The notes beneath the pieces were generated by a model that was not told where the DNA came from, ran no database searches, and saw only the letters and a program-made list of their open reading frames with translations. This document shows positions 53,007 to 62,211 of a DNA stretch of 64,000 nucleotides, in pieces. The stretch is from NCBI GenBank assembly GCA_023667285.1, contig JAMPAK010000002.1, positions 1 through 64,000 of the forward strand. The letters are read 5' to 3'. Every line of letters starts with the position of its first letter. The first letter of the stretch is position 1. Source of the DNA: Muribaculaceae bacterium. GTDB lineage: Bacteria; Bacteroidota; Bacteroidia; Bacteroidales; Muribaculaceae. The position numbers and the translations under genes are program-made.

Positions 53007-53459
53007 ATGATCAGGAATTTCTTCTTAATACTCATCACGCTCATCTCCGTGTGGAGCTGTACACGCAATGATGGCGATATAGGGCCTCTATTCGGAGCAT
53101 GGAAAGTCGAGGAGGTAGCGGCCGACGGAGTCCCCGTGAATCTGTATGGGCAAGACGACGGAGTAATCGTATACGACTGGCGTTTCCAGAGCCACCTCAT
53201 ACAGATACAGACCGTCTATGAGCATTATTCCTATGCTAATGTCATGGGGACATGGAGCCTCAGCGACGGCATCCTCACACTGGAATTCACCGGAAGCGAT
53301 GTCGACGGTGAGGGCTTCTACACTCCCCCCGCCCCGATGCACATAGGCCGGGGAGTGACCCCACTTGAGATTCTCGAACTAAAAGGATCGCATCTGAGGC
53401 TGAGATACACAGCCGAAGATGGCATAACATATACTTACAGACTCAAAAAAGCATATTGA
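53007..53459 (+). CDS. lipoprotein, lipocalin-like
   Basis: A 150-residue lipoprotein. The signal MIRNFFLILITLISVWSC ends in a lipobox with the acylated Cys18 followed by TRNDGD. The mature part reads as a small beta-barrel: GPLFGAWKVEEV at the start, MGTWSLSDGILTLEF in the middle and YTYRLKKAY at the end, like the lipocalin-type proteins of Bacteroidales. Start taken at 53007, because the upstream ATG at 52977 would put charged residues before the signal. It lies 39 nt after the Wzi-like gene and 3 nt before legB. Confidence 0.72.
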   Translation: MIRNFFLILITLISVWSCTRNDGDIGPLFGAWKVEEVAADGVPVNLYGQDDGVIVYDWRFQSHLIQIQTVYEHYSYANVMGTWSLSDGILTLEFTGSDVDGEGFYTPPAPMHIGRGVTPLEILELKGSHLRLRYTAEDGITYTYRLKKAY

Positions 53460-53462
53460 GCC

Positions 53463-54446
53463 ATGGATAAATATAAAGTTTTAGTGACAGGAGCCGACGG
53501 ATTCATAGGCTCTCATCTTACAGAGGCACTGCTTGAGCGCGGTTATGCCGTGAGAGCGCTTGCCCAATACAATTCGTTCAATTCATGGGGATGGCTCGAG
53601 GGGATAGAGCATCCTGCCCTTGAGGTGGTGACGGGTGATGTCCGCGACCCGGGGCTATGTGAGTCAATAGCAAAGGGATGCTCCACAGTCTATCATCTTG
53701 CAGCACTGATAGCCATCCCATACAGTTATCAGGCTCCTGACAGTTATGTAGACACCAATATCCACGGCACCCTCAATATGCTAAAGGCCGCCCAACACAA
53801 CGGAGTCTCGAGAATAGTGATCACTTCGACAAGCGAAGTCTACGGGACAGCGCGATATGTCCCCATTGACGAAGCCCATCCGCGTCAACCCCAGTCCCCT
53901 TACAGCGCTACAAAAATCGGAGCAGACGCCATGGCTCTGAGTTTCTGGCATGCATTCGGACTCCCGGTAGTAGTGGCCCGACCCTTCAACACCTATGGCC
54001 CAAGGCAGAGCGCAAGAGCAATCATCCCCTCGATAATCTCGCAGATTGCCGCCGGAAAGAGGGAAATAAACGTCGGGGACCTGACGCCCACCCGCGACTT
54101 CAACTTTGTCACTGACACTGCGGCCGGGTTCATAGCCCTCGGCGAGACCCCAGGAATAGAGGGACGTGAAATAAACATTGCCACCGGCACAGAAGTGTCT
54201 ATGGCCGACACACTCGACATGATTGCCAAGGTGATGGGCGCAGACGTCACATTCAAGACTGACCCCGCACGCCTCCGTCCCGCCGGGAGCGAGGTGTTCA
54301 GGCTATGTGGCGACAATACGCTTATCACATCCCTCACATCATGGCGTCCGCAGATTGACCTTGAGACCGGACTGCGAAGAACGGCCGAATGGTTTACACA
54401 GCCAGACAATCTCTCACGTTATAAAACTGGAATCTATAATGTCTGA
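53463..54446 (+). CDS. legB: NAD-dependent sugar 4,6-dehydratase (LegB type)
   Basis: A 327-residue extended SDR enzyme. NAD binding is by VTGADGFIGSHLTEALLERG; the catalytic set is Ser-Thr-Ser (ITSTSEVYGT) with YSATK. The segments YNSFNSWGWL and the end SRYKTGIYNV are close to the LegB proteins that make the first intermediate of legionaminic acid from an NDP-GlcNAc. It is coupled to an ATP-grasp gene and a NeuB/LegI-type gene; LegC (aminotransferase), LegG (epimerase) and LegF (CMP transferase) are not in the window. LegB is my best reading; other 4,6-dehydratases are possible. Confidence 0.87.
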   Translation: MDKYKVLVTGADGFIGSHLTEALLERGYAVRALAQYNSFNSWGWLEGIEHPALEVVTGDVRDPGLCESIAKGCSTVYHLAALIAIPYSYQAPDSYVDTNIHGTLNMLKAAQHNGVSRIVITSTSEVYGTARYVPIDEAHPRQPQSPYSATKIGADAMALSFWHAFGLPVVVARPFNTYGPRQSARAIIPSIISQIAAGKREINVGDLTPTRDFNFVTDTAAGFIALGETPGIEGREINIATGTEVSMADTLDMIAKVMGADVTFKTDPARLRPAGSEVFRLCGDNTLITSLTSWRPQIDLETGLRRTAEWFTQPDNLSRYKTGIYNV

Positions 54447-55419
54447 TCAAATATCCCATATGCACAAAACAAAAAAGCCGTGGGAGGTAAATATACTCTT
54501 CCTCGGAGGCGCCAAGCGCGTTTCTGTGGGAAGGAAAATCATAGAGGCCGGCCGAGAACTTGGTCTGAAGGTCAACATCTTCAGTTACGAACTCTCTCGG
54601 GAAGTCCCTATCGCAGCAATAGGGACTGTGATTGTGGGCATGAAATGGAAAGACCGGGACCTCCTCTCCAATATCCATGCTTGTGTCCTGAAGCATGATA
54701 TCGACATCATCCTCCCCTTCGTCGATCCGGCAATCGAGGTAGCAGGAATGTATGCCGACCGCTACACCGATGCATGGGCGCCGGTCGTCGCCCCATCCCT
54801 GGCAGCGACTCTCTTCGACAAGGATGCATCCGCAAAGTTCTACGAGTCACACCTCCTTCCCATCCCGGCCACTTACCGCGGCGGACGGCCCACATTCCCC
54901 CTCATAGCCAAGCCTCGTCATGGCTCTGCCTCCAAGGGTATAATGATTGTGCGTGATGTCGCAGATTTCCGGCGTGTGCTACGCATGCCAGACTATATGA
55001 TGGAGCGGTTCGTGGAACACCATAAGGAATACACTGTTGACGCTTACATCTCTCAATCCGGCGAAATCCTCTGTGTGAGTCCTCGTCTGCGTGTCGAGGT
55101 TCTTGGAGGTGAAGTGACCCGCAGTGTGACTATTGACTATCCTGAATTGCACGACCTCGCCACACGGGTGATAAGCGAGACCTCCCTCCGTGGGCCTGTG
55201 ACCCTGCAATTCATACTTGACACCGACACTAATGAACTCATGCTAATGGAGATCAATCCAAGGCTTGGAGGAGGTGTAGTCTGCTCTATACATGCAGGCG
55301 CTGATATCCCCATGCTCATTTTAAAAGATTTCCTCGGGCTGCCTATTGAGAAGATTACTGAAGTAAAACCGGGCGTCCTGATATGCCGATATTTCGATGA
55401 AACTGTTTTCAATGTCTGA
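54439..55419 (+). CDS. ATP-grasp enzyme of the LegB/LegI cluster
   Basis: A 326-residue ATP-grasp protein. The N-terminal pre-ATP-grasp part (VNILFLGGAKRVSVGRKIIE) resembles carbamoyl-phosphate synthase/PylC-type ligases; the ATP site has PLIAKPRHGSASKGI and the metal site MLMEINPRLGGG. It should ligate a carboxylate to an amine or similar group, with an unknown substrate. Start at 54439 overlaps the legB stop by 8 nt (ATGTCTGA); the same 8-nt junction recurs at its own end. Position between LegB and LegI points to a step on a nonulosonate or its precursor, which is inference. Confidence 0.82.
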   Translation: MSDQISHMHKTKKPWEVNILFLGGAKRVSVGRKIIEAGRELGLKVNIFSYELSREVPIAAIGTVIVGMKWKDRDLLSNIHACVLKHDIDIILPFVDPAIEVAGMYADRYTDAWAPVVAPSLAATLFDKDASAKFYESHLLPIPATYRGGRPTFPLIAKPRHGSASKGIMIVRDVADFRRVLRMPDYMMERFVEHHKEYTVDAYISQSGEILCVSPRLRVEVLGGEVTRSVTIDYPELHDLATRVISETSLRGPVTLQFILDTDTNELMLMEINPRLGGGVVCSIHAGADIPMLILKDFLGLPIEKITEVKPGVLICRYFDETVFNV

Positions 55420-56425
55420 AGATAAACATATTATAATAATAGCCGAGGCCGGAGTAAACCACAACGCCTCGATGGAGATGGCGCGACAGATGGTCAGGGA
55501 AGCTGCCCGTGCAGGTGCTGACTTTGTAAAATTTCAGACAGCGGTGCCTGAACTTGTCATCTCGTCCATTGCCCCCAAGGCCGAATACCAAAAGGAGACA
55601 ACCGGAAACGAAGAGTCACAGCTTGACATGTGCAGGGCTATTCATCTTCCCCTCTCAGCCTACGCCGAACTGGCAGAACTCTGTCGGCAGGAGGGGATAG
55701 GATTCATGAGCACACCCTTCGACCTTGTCAGCATCGACACTCTCGCCCCTCTTGGGATGGAATACTGGAAAATCCCCTCAGGCGAAATCACCAACCTCCC
55801 CTATCTCCGCAAAATCGCTCAGAAGGGAGGACGTGTGATTCTCTCAACCGGCATGTCGACACTCGATGAAGTGGAGGATGCAGTGAGAGTCCTGGAGACA
55901 AACGGCATCCCTCGACGTGACATCACACTGCTTCACTGCACCACACAATATCCAACTCCGATGTACGATGTCAATCTCCGTGCCATGGACACACTGCGTT
56001 CCCTCAACCCCGGAGCCGTGGGCTACAGCGACCATACACTGGGAATCGAGGTGCCTATAGCCGCAGCTGCCCGGGGCGCAAGGGTGATAGAGAAACATTT
56101 CACCCTCGACAAGAGCCTGCCCGGCCCAGACCACAGGGCATCCCTCGACCCGACTGAACTCAGGGCTATGGTCAAGGCCATCCGCAATATAGAAGAGGCT
56201 CTCGGTTCTGGCATCAAGGATGTCGCACCATCTGAGCGCCCCAACATCGCCGTGGCGCGCAAAAGCATTGTGGCTGCACGAAGCATCAAGAAAGGAGAAA
56301 TCTTCACCGATGAGAATATAACGGTCAAACGTCCCGGTGGAGGAATCAACCCTATGTGCTGGGACGGCGTTATAGGTAAAACGGCTCAGCGCGATTTTGA
56401 ATATGACACCCTTATAGAACTCTGA
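55412..56425 (+). CDS. NeuB-family nonulosonate synthase (LegI-like)
   Basis: A 337-residue enzyme condensing phosphoenolpyruvate with a hexosamine to give a nine-carbon sialic-acid-like sugar. The barrel start IIAEAGVNHNASMEMARQMV, the PEP/metal site GYSDHTLGIEVPIAAAARGA and EKHFTLDKSLPGPDH are diagnostic. The C-terminal antifreeze-like SAF domain (RSIVAARSIKKGEIFTDEN type) is present. Start at 55412 overlaps the ATP-grasp stop by 8 nt. With a LegB-type partner, N,N'-diacetyllegionaminate synthase is the likely activity; NeuB for Neu5Ac is the alternative. It ends in a 1-nt overlap with rpoN. Confidence 0.88.
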   Translation: MSEDKHIIIIAEAGVNHNASMEMARQMVREAARAGADFVKFQTAVPELVISSIAPKAEYQKETTGNEESQLDMCRAIHLPLSAYAELAELCRQEGIGFMSTPFDLVSIDTLAPLGMEYWKIPSGEITNLPYLRKIAQKGGRVILSTGMSTLDEVEDAVRVLETNGIPRRDITLLHCTTQYPTPMYDVNLRAMDTLRSLNPGAVGYSDHTLGIEVPIAAAARGARVIEKHFTLDKSLPGPDHRASLDPTELRAMVKAIRNIEEALGSGIKDVAPSERPNIAVARKSIVAARSIKKGEIFTDENITVKRPGGGINPMCWDGVIGKTAQRDFEYDTLIEL

Positions 56426-57810
56426 TGAAAGAGAATCTCGTCCAAACCCTCTCACAACAGTTGCAGCAACGGCTATCGCCGCTGCAGATGCGTCTTGTCA
56501 GGATGCTTGAGATGACCGAACCTGAGATTGAGGACGAGGTGAGACGTGAACTCGATGAGAATCCGGCTCTCGACTCTGAGGAAACGACTGTGACACCGGC
56601 CGATGACATCCCCTATTACCGGCTCTCTATTTCTAACCGCAGCGCCGATGACCCTGTCTATGAATCAGTAGCCATAGATGAAGGCGAGTCAATGATTGAC
56701 AGCTTGATGAGCCAATTGGCCGAGACAGATATCCCTCGGGAAGAACTGCCAATCGCTGCATATATCATAGGCAGCCTAGATTCCAACGGATATATGACCC
56801 GCACGCTCCCCCAAGTGGAGGAGGATCTTGCATTCAATGACGGAATCAGTGTCACGCCTGAGAGAATCCGCTCTGTGTTTGAGAGAGTAAGGAGCCTCGA
56901 CCCCGCCGGTGTAGGCGCCATGGATCTGAGGGACTGCCTGTTGCTGCAGTTAAAACGACTCCGACCGACCCCAGACCGCAACCTAGCGCGCGAGATACTT
57001 AGCCATTACTTCGACCTCTTCTCGCTGCGTCACTACGACAGGCTTCGAACCATCCTTGGAGTTGACCGAGAGGCTCTTCAGAGAGCCGAGGAGGTGATCC
57101 GATCACTTGACCCCAAGCCAGCCTCAAGGCTTTCAGGCCAGGAGGATGACCGACTGCGTCACATCGTCCCGGACTTTATCGTGGAGACCACCCCTGATGG
57201 TGCCATCTCTGTGACAATGCCAAACAATATACCTGACCTTGTCATAGAGCGGACATTCCTGCCGGACAGTTCCCCCATACAGAAAGACCAAGACTCCTCT
57301 TCCCGCAAACGTGAGGCGCTGGCCTTCATCACACGTAAACGCGAGGAGGCGGCCAATTTCATAGAACTCATACGCATGAGGCGCGACACCCTCATGCGCG
57401 TCATGGAGGCTATTGTGAAAATCCAACACGACTTTTTCATCTCTGAGGACGAAGCCGACCTTCACCCTATGGTTCTTAAGGATGTGGGCGCCATGACCGG
57501 ATTTGATATCTCAGTTATCTCGAGAGCAACGGCCGGAAAATATGTCGCCACCCAGTCAGGGACCTATCCTCTCAAATACTTCTTCAACGAGCGCGTCAGG
57601 ACAGACGGCGAGGATGACAATACATCCTCACGCGCCATCCTTGCAGCAATCCGTTCACTCATCGACAACGAGGATCATTCCTCCCCCATGAGCGATGAGG
57701 CAATCCTTGCTTCGCTTAGGGAGAAAGGATTCAACATTGCACGGCGCACCGTTGCAAAATATCGCGACCGGCTTGGAATCCCTGTAGCCCGTCTGCGCAA
57801 ACAAATTTAA
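56425..57810 (+). CDS. rpoN: RNA polymerase sigma-54 factor
   Basis: A 461-residue sigma-54. The Gln-rich region I (LVQTLSQQLQQRLSPLQMRL) binds the activator, the core-binding domain includes SLDPAGVGAMDLRDCLLLQL, and the RpoN box is ARRTVAKYRD near the C-terminus (canonical ARRTVAKYRE). It directs transcription at -24/-12 promoters with an AAA+ activator; none is encoded in this window. The ATG shares one base with the synthase stop (TGATG), so its synthesis is tied to the sugar genes. Confidence 0.96.
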   Translation: MKENLVQTLSQQLQQRLSPLQMRLVRMLEMTEPEIEDEVRRELDENPALDSEETTVTPADDIPYYRLSISNRSADDPVYESVAIDEGESMIDSLMSQLAETDIPREELPIAAYIIGSLDSNGYMTRTLPQVEEDLAFNDGISVTPERIRSVFERVRSLDPAGVGAMDLRDCLLLQLKRLRPTPDRNLAREILSHYFDLFSLRHYDRLRTILGVDREALQRAEEVIRSLDPKPASRLSGQEDDRLRHIVPDFIVETTPDGAISVTMPNNIPDLVIERTFLPDSSPIQKDQDSSSRKREALAFITRKREEAANFIELIRMRRDTLMRVMEAIVKIQHDFFISEDEADLHPMVLKDVGAMTGFDISVISRATAGKYVATQSGTYPLKYFFNERVRTDGEDDNTSSRAILAAIRSLIDNEDHSSPMSDEAILASLREKGFNIARRTVAKYRDRLGIPVARLRKQI

Positions 57811-57824
57811 AATATCATCTCCTC

Positions 57825-58436
57825 ATGTATAAGATCTGCCGCATCATCTCCGCAATCCTCTCCCCGCTTCTTGTGCCTACCTATGCCATGGTCATGGCTT
57901 CCTATCTGACCATCCTGAGAATCCTCCCCTCTGCGACGCTTTGGACCACGACAGGCATAATCTTCCTCATCACAGCATTCCTGCCCGCAGTGGGAATCCT
58001 CATACTCCATAAGACCGGCATAGTGAGTGACACCGGTCTTAACAACCGCACCGAGCGCACCATCCCCTATGTGATAGTGCTGATATGCTATCTGGCCAGT
58101 GTGATATTCCTTCACAATGCCAAAGCACCTGACTGGCTTCCAATGTTCTTTGCCGGAGCCGCCGGAGCCACTGTTGTCAATATCATCGTGAACAGATGGT
58201 GGAAAATCTCGGCTCACTCGGCGGCAATGGGTGGAATGGTTGCGATGCTTTTCAGAATAGCTGCCATCCATCAGGCTATAGTCAACCTGAATGTGTGGAT
58301 CTCCGCCACAATCATAGCAACCGGCATCCTGATGACAGCCCGTGTGTATATGGAGCGTCACACTCTTATGCAGGTCCTCGCAGGCGCCGCAAACGGGTTC
58401 CTGTGGGTATGGTTTCTCTCAGGCATGAAAATTTAG
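57825..58436 (+). CDS. PAP2-like membrane phosphatase
   Basis: A 203-residue protein with five to six transmembrane helices. PAP2-type motifs can be picked out as NNRTERTIPY (motif 1), KISAHSAAMGG (motif 2, with His) and ARVYMERHTLMQVLAG (motif 3, Arg and His). The family removes phosphate from lipid phosphates such as undecaprenyl pyrophosphate. It lies 14 nt after rpoN in the same direction. Motifs deviate from the consensus, so activity is likely but not sure. Confidence 0.78.
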   Translation: MYKICRIISAILSPLLVPTYAMVMASYLTILRILPSATLWTTTGIIFLITAFLPAVGILILHKTGIVSDTGLNNRTERTIPYVIVLICYLASVIFLHNAKAPDWLPMFFAGAAGATVVNIIVNRWWKISAHSAAMGGMVAMLFRIAAIHQAIVNLNVWISATIIATGILMTARVYMERHTLMQVLAGAANGFLWVWFLSGMKI

Positions 58437-58478
58437 AATTAAAATACTAGCACAAAATATTTTATTTATCCTTATAAT

Positions 58479-58985
58479 ATGACCCCTATCGTCAGTATCA
58501 TCATGGGCAGTACAAGCGACCTGCCCATCCTGAAGAAAACAGCTGATTTCCTCAACGAAATGCAAGTGCCTTTTGAGATGAATGCTCTCTCTGCTCACCG
58601 CACTCCTCTGGAGGTGGAGACATTTGCCCGCGGCGCAAAGGAGAGAGGCATCAAAGTCATAATAGCAGCCGCAGGCATGGCCGCAGCACTTCCCGGTGTC
58701 ATTGCAGCCATGACGCCACTCCCAGTCATCGGCATCCCCGTCAACTCCACTCTCAGCGGCATGGATGCACTCTATTCAATTGTTCAGATGCCTCCGGGCA
58801 TATCTGTAGCCACTGTCGGCATCAACGCAGGCATGAATGCTGCTGTAACAGCCGTCCAGATTCTCGCACTCTCTGACGAAGCCCTCTCTGACAGATTTGA
58901 GACCTATAGGGCAACTCTTTCAAAGAAGATTGTCAAGGCCAACGAGGAGTTGAAGGATGTGAAATATGACTATAAGGTAGATTGA
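58479..58985 (+). CDS. purE: N5-carboxyaminoimidazole ribonucleotide mutase
   Basis: A 168-residue class I PurE. The N-terminus VSIIMGSTSDLPILKKTADF and the motif SAHRTPLEVETFARGAKERG are diagnostic; the catalytic His is in SAHRTP. It converts N5-CAIR to CAIR in purine synthesis. It shares one base with the start of ispG (TGATG). Confidence 0.97.
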   Translation: MTPIVSIIMGSTSDLPILKKTADFLNEMQVPFEMNALSAHRTPLEVETFARGAKERGIKVIIAAAGMAAALPGVIAAMTPLPVIGIPVNSTLSGMDALYSIVQMPPGISVATVGINAGMNAAVTAVQILALSDEALSDRFETYRATLSKKIVKANEELKDVKYDYKVD

Positions 58986-60628
58986 TGGCGAACTACAGTT
59001 ACAGACGTCGCCACTCGTGGCCGGTGAGGATTGGTTGTGTCACCATCGGGGGAGACAACCCCATTGCAATCCAGTCAATGACATCGACATCGACCATGGA
59101 CACTCCCGGCTCCGTAAAGCAGATCGAACGGATAGCCGATGCCGGGGGCAACATCGTCAGACTGACCGCACAAGGTGTCCGCGAGGCTGAGAACCTTGAG
59201 AACATCAGACGCAAGGTCAGAGCCGATGGCTATGAGGTTCCTATGGTGGCAGATATACATTTCAACCCCAAGGCTGCGTTTTCGGCAGCCTCGAGGGTGG
59301 AGAAAGTGCGCATCAACCCTGGAAATTTTGTTGACCCCGGCAGGGTGTTCAAGAAGATAGAATTTACACCTGAGGAGTATGAGGAGGAGATTAAAAAGAT
59401 TGACAAATCGCTCGTCCCCCTTCTTGACATCTGCAAAGAGAACAACACGACCCTGAGAATCGGAGTGAACCACGGCTCCCTTTCAGACAGGATAATGAGC
59501 CGCTATGGCGACACACCTGAGGGAATGGTGGAGAGCGCTATGGAATTTCTGAGAGTGTGTCTGAGAAACGACTTCAGAAATGTGGTCATCTCCATCAAGG
59601 CATCAAATGTCGTAGTCATGACAAAGACCGTCAGAATGCTGGCTGCGGCCATGGAAAAGGAAGATATGCACTTTCCTCTCCATCTCGGAGTGACCGAAGC
59701 CGGCGATGGCGAGGATGGACGCATCAAATCGGCCGTGGGGATAGGCTCACTCCTCCTGTCGGGCATAGGCGACACGATTCGCGTATCGCTCAGTGAGGAT
59801 CCTGAGCGCGAGATTGAGCCGGCCCGTATGATTCTCTCACACATCAACGAAATAGCCTCCTGCAATCTCCCCATACTCGACGCTCCCTCCGCCGCTGATG
59901 AACCAAGAGAAAGCCGTTGGAGCGACGTCGTAAGCCGTGTAGCCGGTCTGGATTTTGAATTCATCCCGGAGGAGACCATCAATGTCGACGCTTCTACAGA
60001 TAGTTATAATGATGTCAAGCAATCGCTCATGGAGTCTCCTCAAAAGACGGTCCGCCTAACCTCCTCAAAGCCAAACGGCATTCTCGCCATGAGATCAATG
60101 CTCGCCAATATTCGTGAAGATGGATTTAAGAATCCGGTTGTCGCTTCAGTAAACTATTCGGGTAAGAACGATGAGGAAACATCAATTGCAGCAGCCATAG
60201 ACCTTGGTTCGTTGCTCCTGGAGGGATACAGGGACGGTATAGAGATTCTGAACGACGCCATGAGCCAAGAATCTTTAAACTCATTGGCCCTCAACATACT
60301 CCAGGCTGCCCGTCTCCGCATCAGCAAAACGGAATATATAGCCTGTCCAAGTTGTGGCCGCACACTCTACGACCTCCAGTCGACCCTTAAGGAGATAAAG
60401 GCTGCCACATCACATCTTGTCGGCTTAAAGATAGGTGTGATGGGGTGTATTGTCAATGGCCCCGGCGAGATGGCCGACGCTGACTATGGCTATGTCGGCG
60501 CAGGCCCGGGACGTGTCAGTCTCTACAAAGGGAAGTCGTGTGTGGTGAAGAATATTCCTACAGAAGAGGCTCTCCACCGCTTAATCGAACTGATAAAGGA
60601 AAACGGAGACTGGAAAGAAAAAGAATGA
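58985..60628 (+). CDS. ispG: 4-hydroxy-3-methylbut-2-enyl-diphosphate synthase
   Basis: A 547-residue IspG (GcpE), penultimate enzyme of the non-mevalonate isoprenoid pathway. The TIM barrel begins RIGCVTIGGDNPIAIQSMTS; the 4Fe-4S ligands are in IACPSCGRTLYDL and GVMGCIVNGPGEMADADYGY. Bacteroidetes and plants have a long form with an insert between barrel and cluster domains, which fits here. Start set at ATG 58985; the open frame also reads back three bases to TTG. Overlaps the purE stop by one base. Confidence 0.96.
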   Translation: MANYSYRRRHSWPVRIGCVTIGGDNPIAIQSMTSTSTMDTPGSVKQIERIADAGGNIVRLTAQGVREAENLENIRRKVRADGYEVPMVADIHFNPKAAFSAASRVEKVRINPGNFVDPGRVFKKIEFTPEEYEEEIKKIDKSLVPLLDICKENNTTLRIGVNHGSLSDRIMSRYGDTPEGMVESAMEFLRVCLRNDFRNVVISIKASNVVVMTKTVRMLAAAMEKEDMHFPLHLGVTEAGDGEDGRIKSAVGIGSLLLSGIGDTIRVSLSEDPEREIEPARMILSHINEIASCNLPILDAPSAADEPRESRWSDVVSRVAGLDFEFIPEETINVDASTDSYNDVKQSLMESPQKTVRLTSSKPNGILAMRSMLANIREDGFKNPVVASVNYSGKNDEETSIAAAIDLGSLLLEGYRDGIEILNDAMSQESLNSLALNILQAARLRISKTEYIACPSCGRTLYDLQSTLKEIKAATSHLVGLKIGVMGCIVNGPGEMADADYGYVGAGPGRVSLYKGKSCVVKNIPTEEALHRLIELIKENGDWKEKE

Positions 60629-60631
60629 CCC

Positions 60632-61576
60632 ATGAAAATTGACTCTCTCTATATGTGGCGGGCACTTGAACTGGCCCGTCATGGATTGCTTGACGCATCG
60701 CCCAATCCTATGGTCGGTGCTGTCATTGTCAGTCATGATGGAAAAATTATAGGCGAGGGATGGCACCGCAGATGTGGTGAGGGTCACGCAGAGGTCAATG
60801 CTGTTGCATCCGTCAAGGATGAGAGAGAACTCAGGGACTCGACAATGTATGTGACCCTCGAGCCATGCGCCCACTATGGCAAGACCCCCCCTTGTGCCAA
60901 GCTCATCATCGACAAGGGGATTCCAAGTGTCGTGGTGGGATGTCATGATCCATTTGCAAAGGTATCAGGCCGGGGAATCGAAATGCTCCGGGAGGCCGGA
61001 GTTGAGGTAGTGGTCGGGGTGCTGGAGGAGGAGTGCCGTGCAATTAACATAAAATTCATGACAGCCCATACAGATAAGCGTCCCTTCATCACTCTGAAAT
61101 GGGCCGAGAGCGCTGACGGATACATGGACGGCAAGATCTCCACTCCGCTCAACTCCGTTGCCGTACACCGTCTTAGAGCCATGTATGACGCCATATTGGT
61201 GGGCAGCGGGACATGGCTCGCAGACTCCCCCACTCTATCCACGCGACTCTATGCCGGTAAATCACCCAGAAGGGTTGTCCTGGACCGAAGAGGGCGTCTG
61301 TTCACCCCGGATGATGTCATTGCCCTTAGGGATTACACATCCCTGCATGAAGCCGTCAACTTTCTCTACTCTGAGCATGGGATAACATCTCTTCTGATAG
61401 AGGGAGGACCGACTGTCCTTCAGGCATTTCTGGATGAGGGGCTATATGACCGGATAAGGATAGAACGGTCAGAGATAGAGACCCATGGGCGTGTAAAAGC
61501 CCCAAGCCTCCCTAAAGACATTAGAATTGAGAACATCGAAGAGTTGGACAATCATAAAATCATAAACCTGACATGA
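60632..61576 (+). CDS. ribD: bifunctional riboflavin deaminase/reductase RibD
   Basis: A 314-residue protein. The deaminase half (1-145) has the zinc motifs HAEVNAV and LEPCAHYGKTPPCAKL; the reductase half (146-314) starts RPFITLKWAESADGYMDGKI and contains LLIEGGPTVLQAFL. It performs the second and third steps of riboflavin synthesis. The reductase is a little shorter than usual (full length about 360). It starts 3 nt after ispG and overlaps the next gene by 4 nt (ATGA). Confidence 0.96.
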   Translation: MKIDSLYMWRALELARHGLLDASPNPMVGAVIVSHDGKIIGEGWHRRCGEGHAEVNAVASVKDERELRDSTMYVTLEPCAHYGKTPPCAKLIIDKGIPSVVVGCHDPFAKVSGRGIEMLREAGVEVVVGVLEEECRAINIKFMTAHTDKRPFITLKWAESADGYMDGKISTPLNSVAVHRLRAMYDAILVGSGTWLADSPTLSTRLYAGKSPRRVVLDRRGRLFTPDDVIALRDYTSLHEAVNFLYSEHGITSLLIEGGPTVLQAFLDEGLYDRIRIERSEIETHGRVKAPSLPKDIRIENIEELDNHKIINLT

Positions 61577-62136
61577 ATATAAGACCTGCAACCGAGGCTG
61601 ACGCGCGTTTCATTGCGCAAGGCATTGTCGCAGCCGTGGGTGATGAGATCACAAACTCCCTCGCGGCTCCCACACATACCCGTGAGGATGTGATTGAATT
61701 GTTCGCAACATTGGCCAGAATGGACAACACTCAGTACAGTTATCTCAACTCTCTCATAGTAGAGGATGACGCTGGAGAACCTGCAGGGGTTGCTGTGGCC
61801 TATGACGGCGCCAGGCTCCATGAACTGAGGCCACAGTTCTTCACTGCCCTCAAAGAGCAGATAGGTCACGACTACACAGCCATGGAAGATGAATGCACAC
61901 CGGATGAATTCTATCTCGACACCCTGGCTGTCATCCCATCAAGGAGAGGCAGGGGATATGCACAGGCTCTTATTGAGGCCACTGCCGTCAGAGCGCGTGA
62001 GGCTGGCAAACCCTTAGGGCTACTTGTTGAGAAGGAGAATCACAAGGCCCAAAGGCTTTATGAGAAGTGTGGTTTCCGTTTTTTTGAAGAGCGTCCATTT
62101 GCCTTCATCCTCATGGACCATCTAAGAATGAAATAA
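61573..62136 (+). CDS. GNAT-family N-acetyltransferase
   Basis: A 187-residue GNAT enzyme. The start MNIRPATEADARFIAQGIVA, the acetyl-CoA loop SRRGRGYAQALIEATAVRAR and the C-terminal NHKAQRLYEKCGFRFFEE are typical. Residues 40-110 form an insert that may hold the substrate site. It is translationally coupled to ribD and closes the plus-strand train. Substrate unknown. Confidence 0.88.
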   Translation: MNIRPATEADARFIAQGIVAAVGDEITNSLAAPTHTREDVIELFATLARMDNTQYSYLNSLIVEDDAGEPAGVAVAYDGARLHELRPQFFTALKEQIGHDYTAMEDECTPDEFYLDTLAVIPSRRGRGYAQALIEATAVRAREAGKPLGLLVEKENHKAQRLYEKCGFRFFEERPFAFILMDHLRMK

Positions 62137-62211
62137 TCAGGGCCTCCCCAAATATGGAAAGACCCTCATTCAATTTAAATGAATAAAACAATATAACCCT
62201 TATAATCTAAT

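Noticed and set aside
54307-54438. Longer start of the ATP-grasp gene inside legB
   Set aside because: The 44 extra residues are an out-of-frame reading of legB; the ATG at 54439 gives the standard coupled start.
56425-57810. Sigma-54 (-24/-12) promoters near rpoN and the glycan genes
   Set aside because: No convincing GG-N10-GC element was found upstream of genes in the window; the visible promoters are of the primary sigma type.
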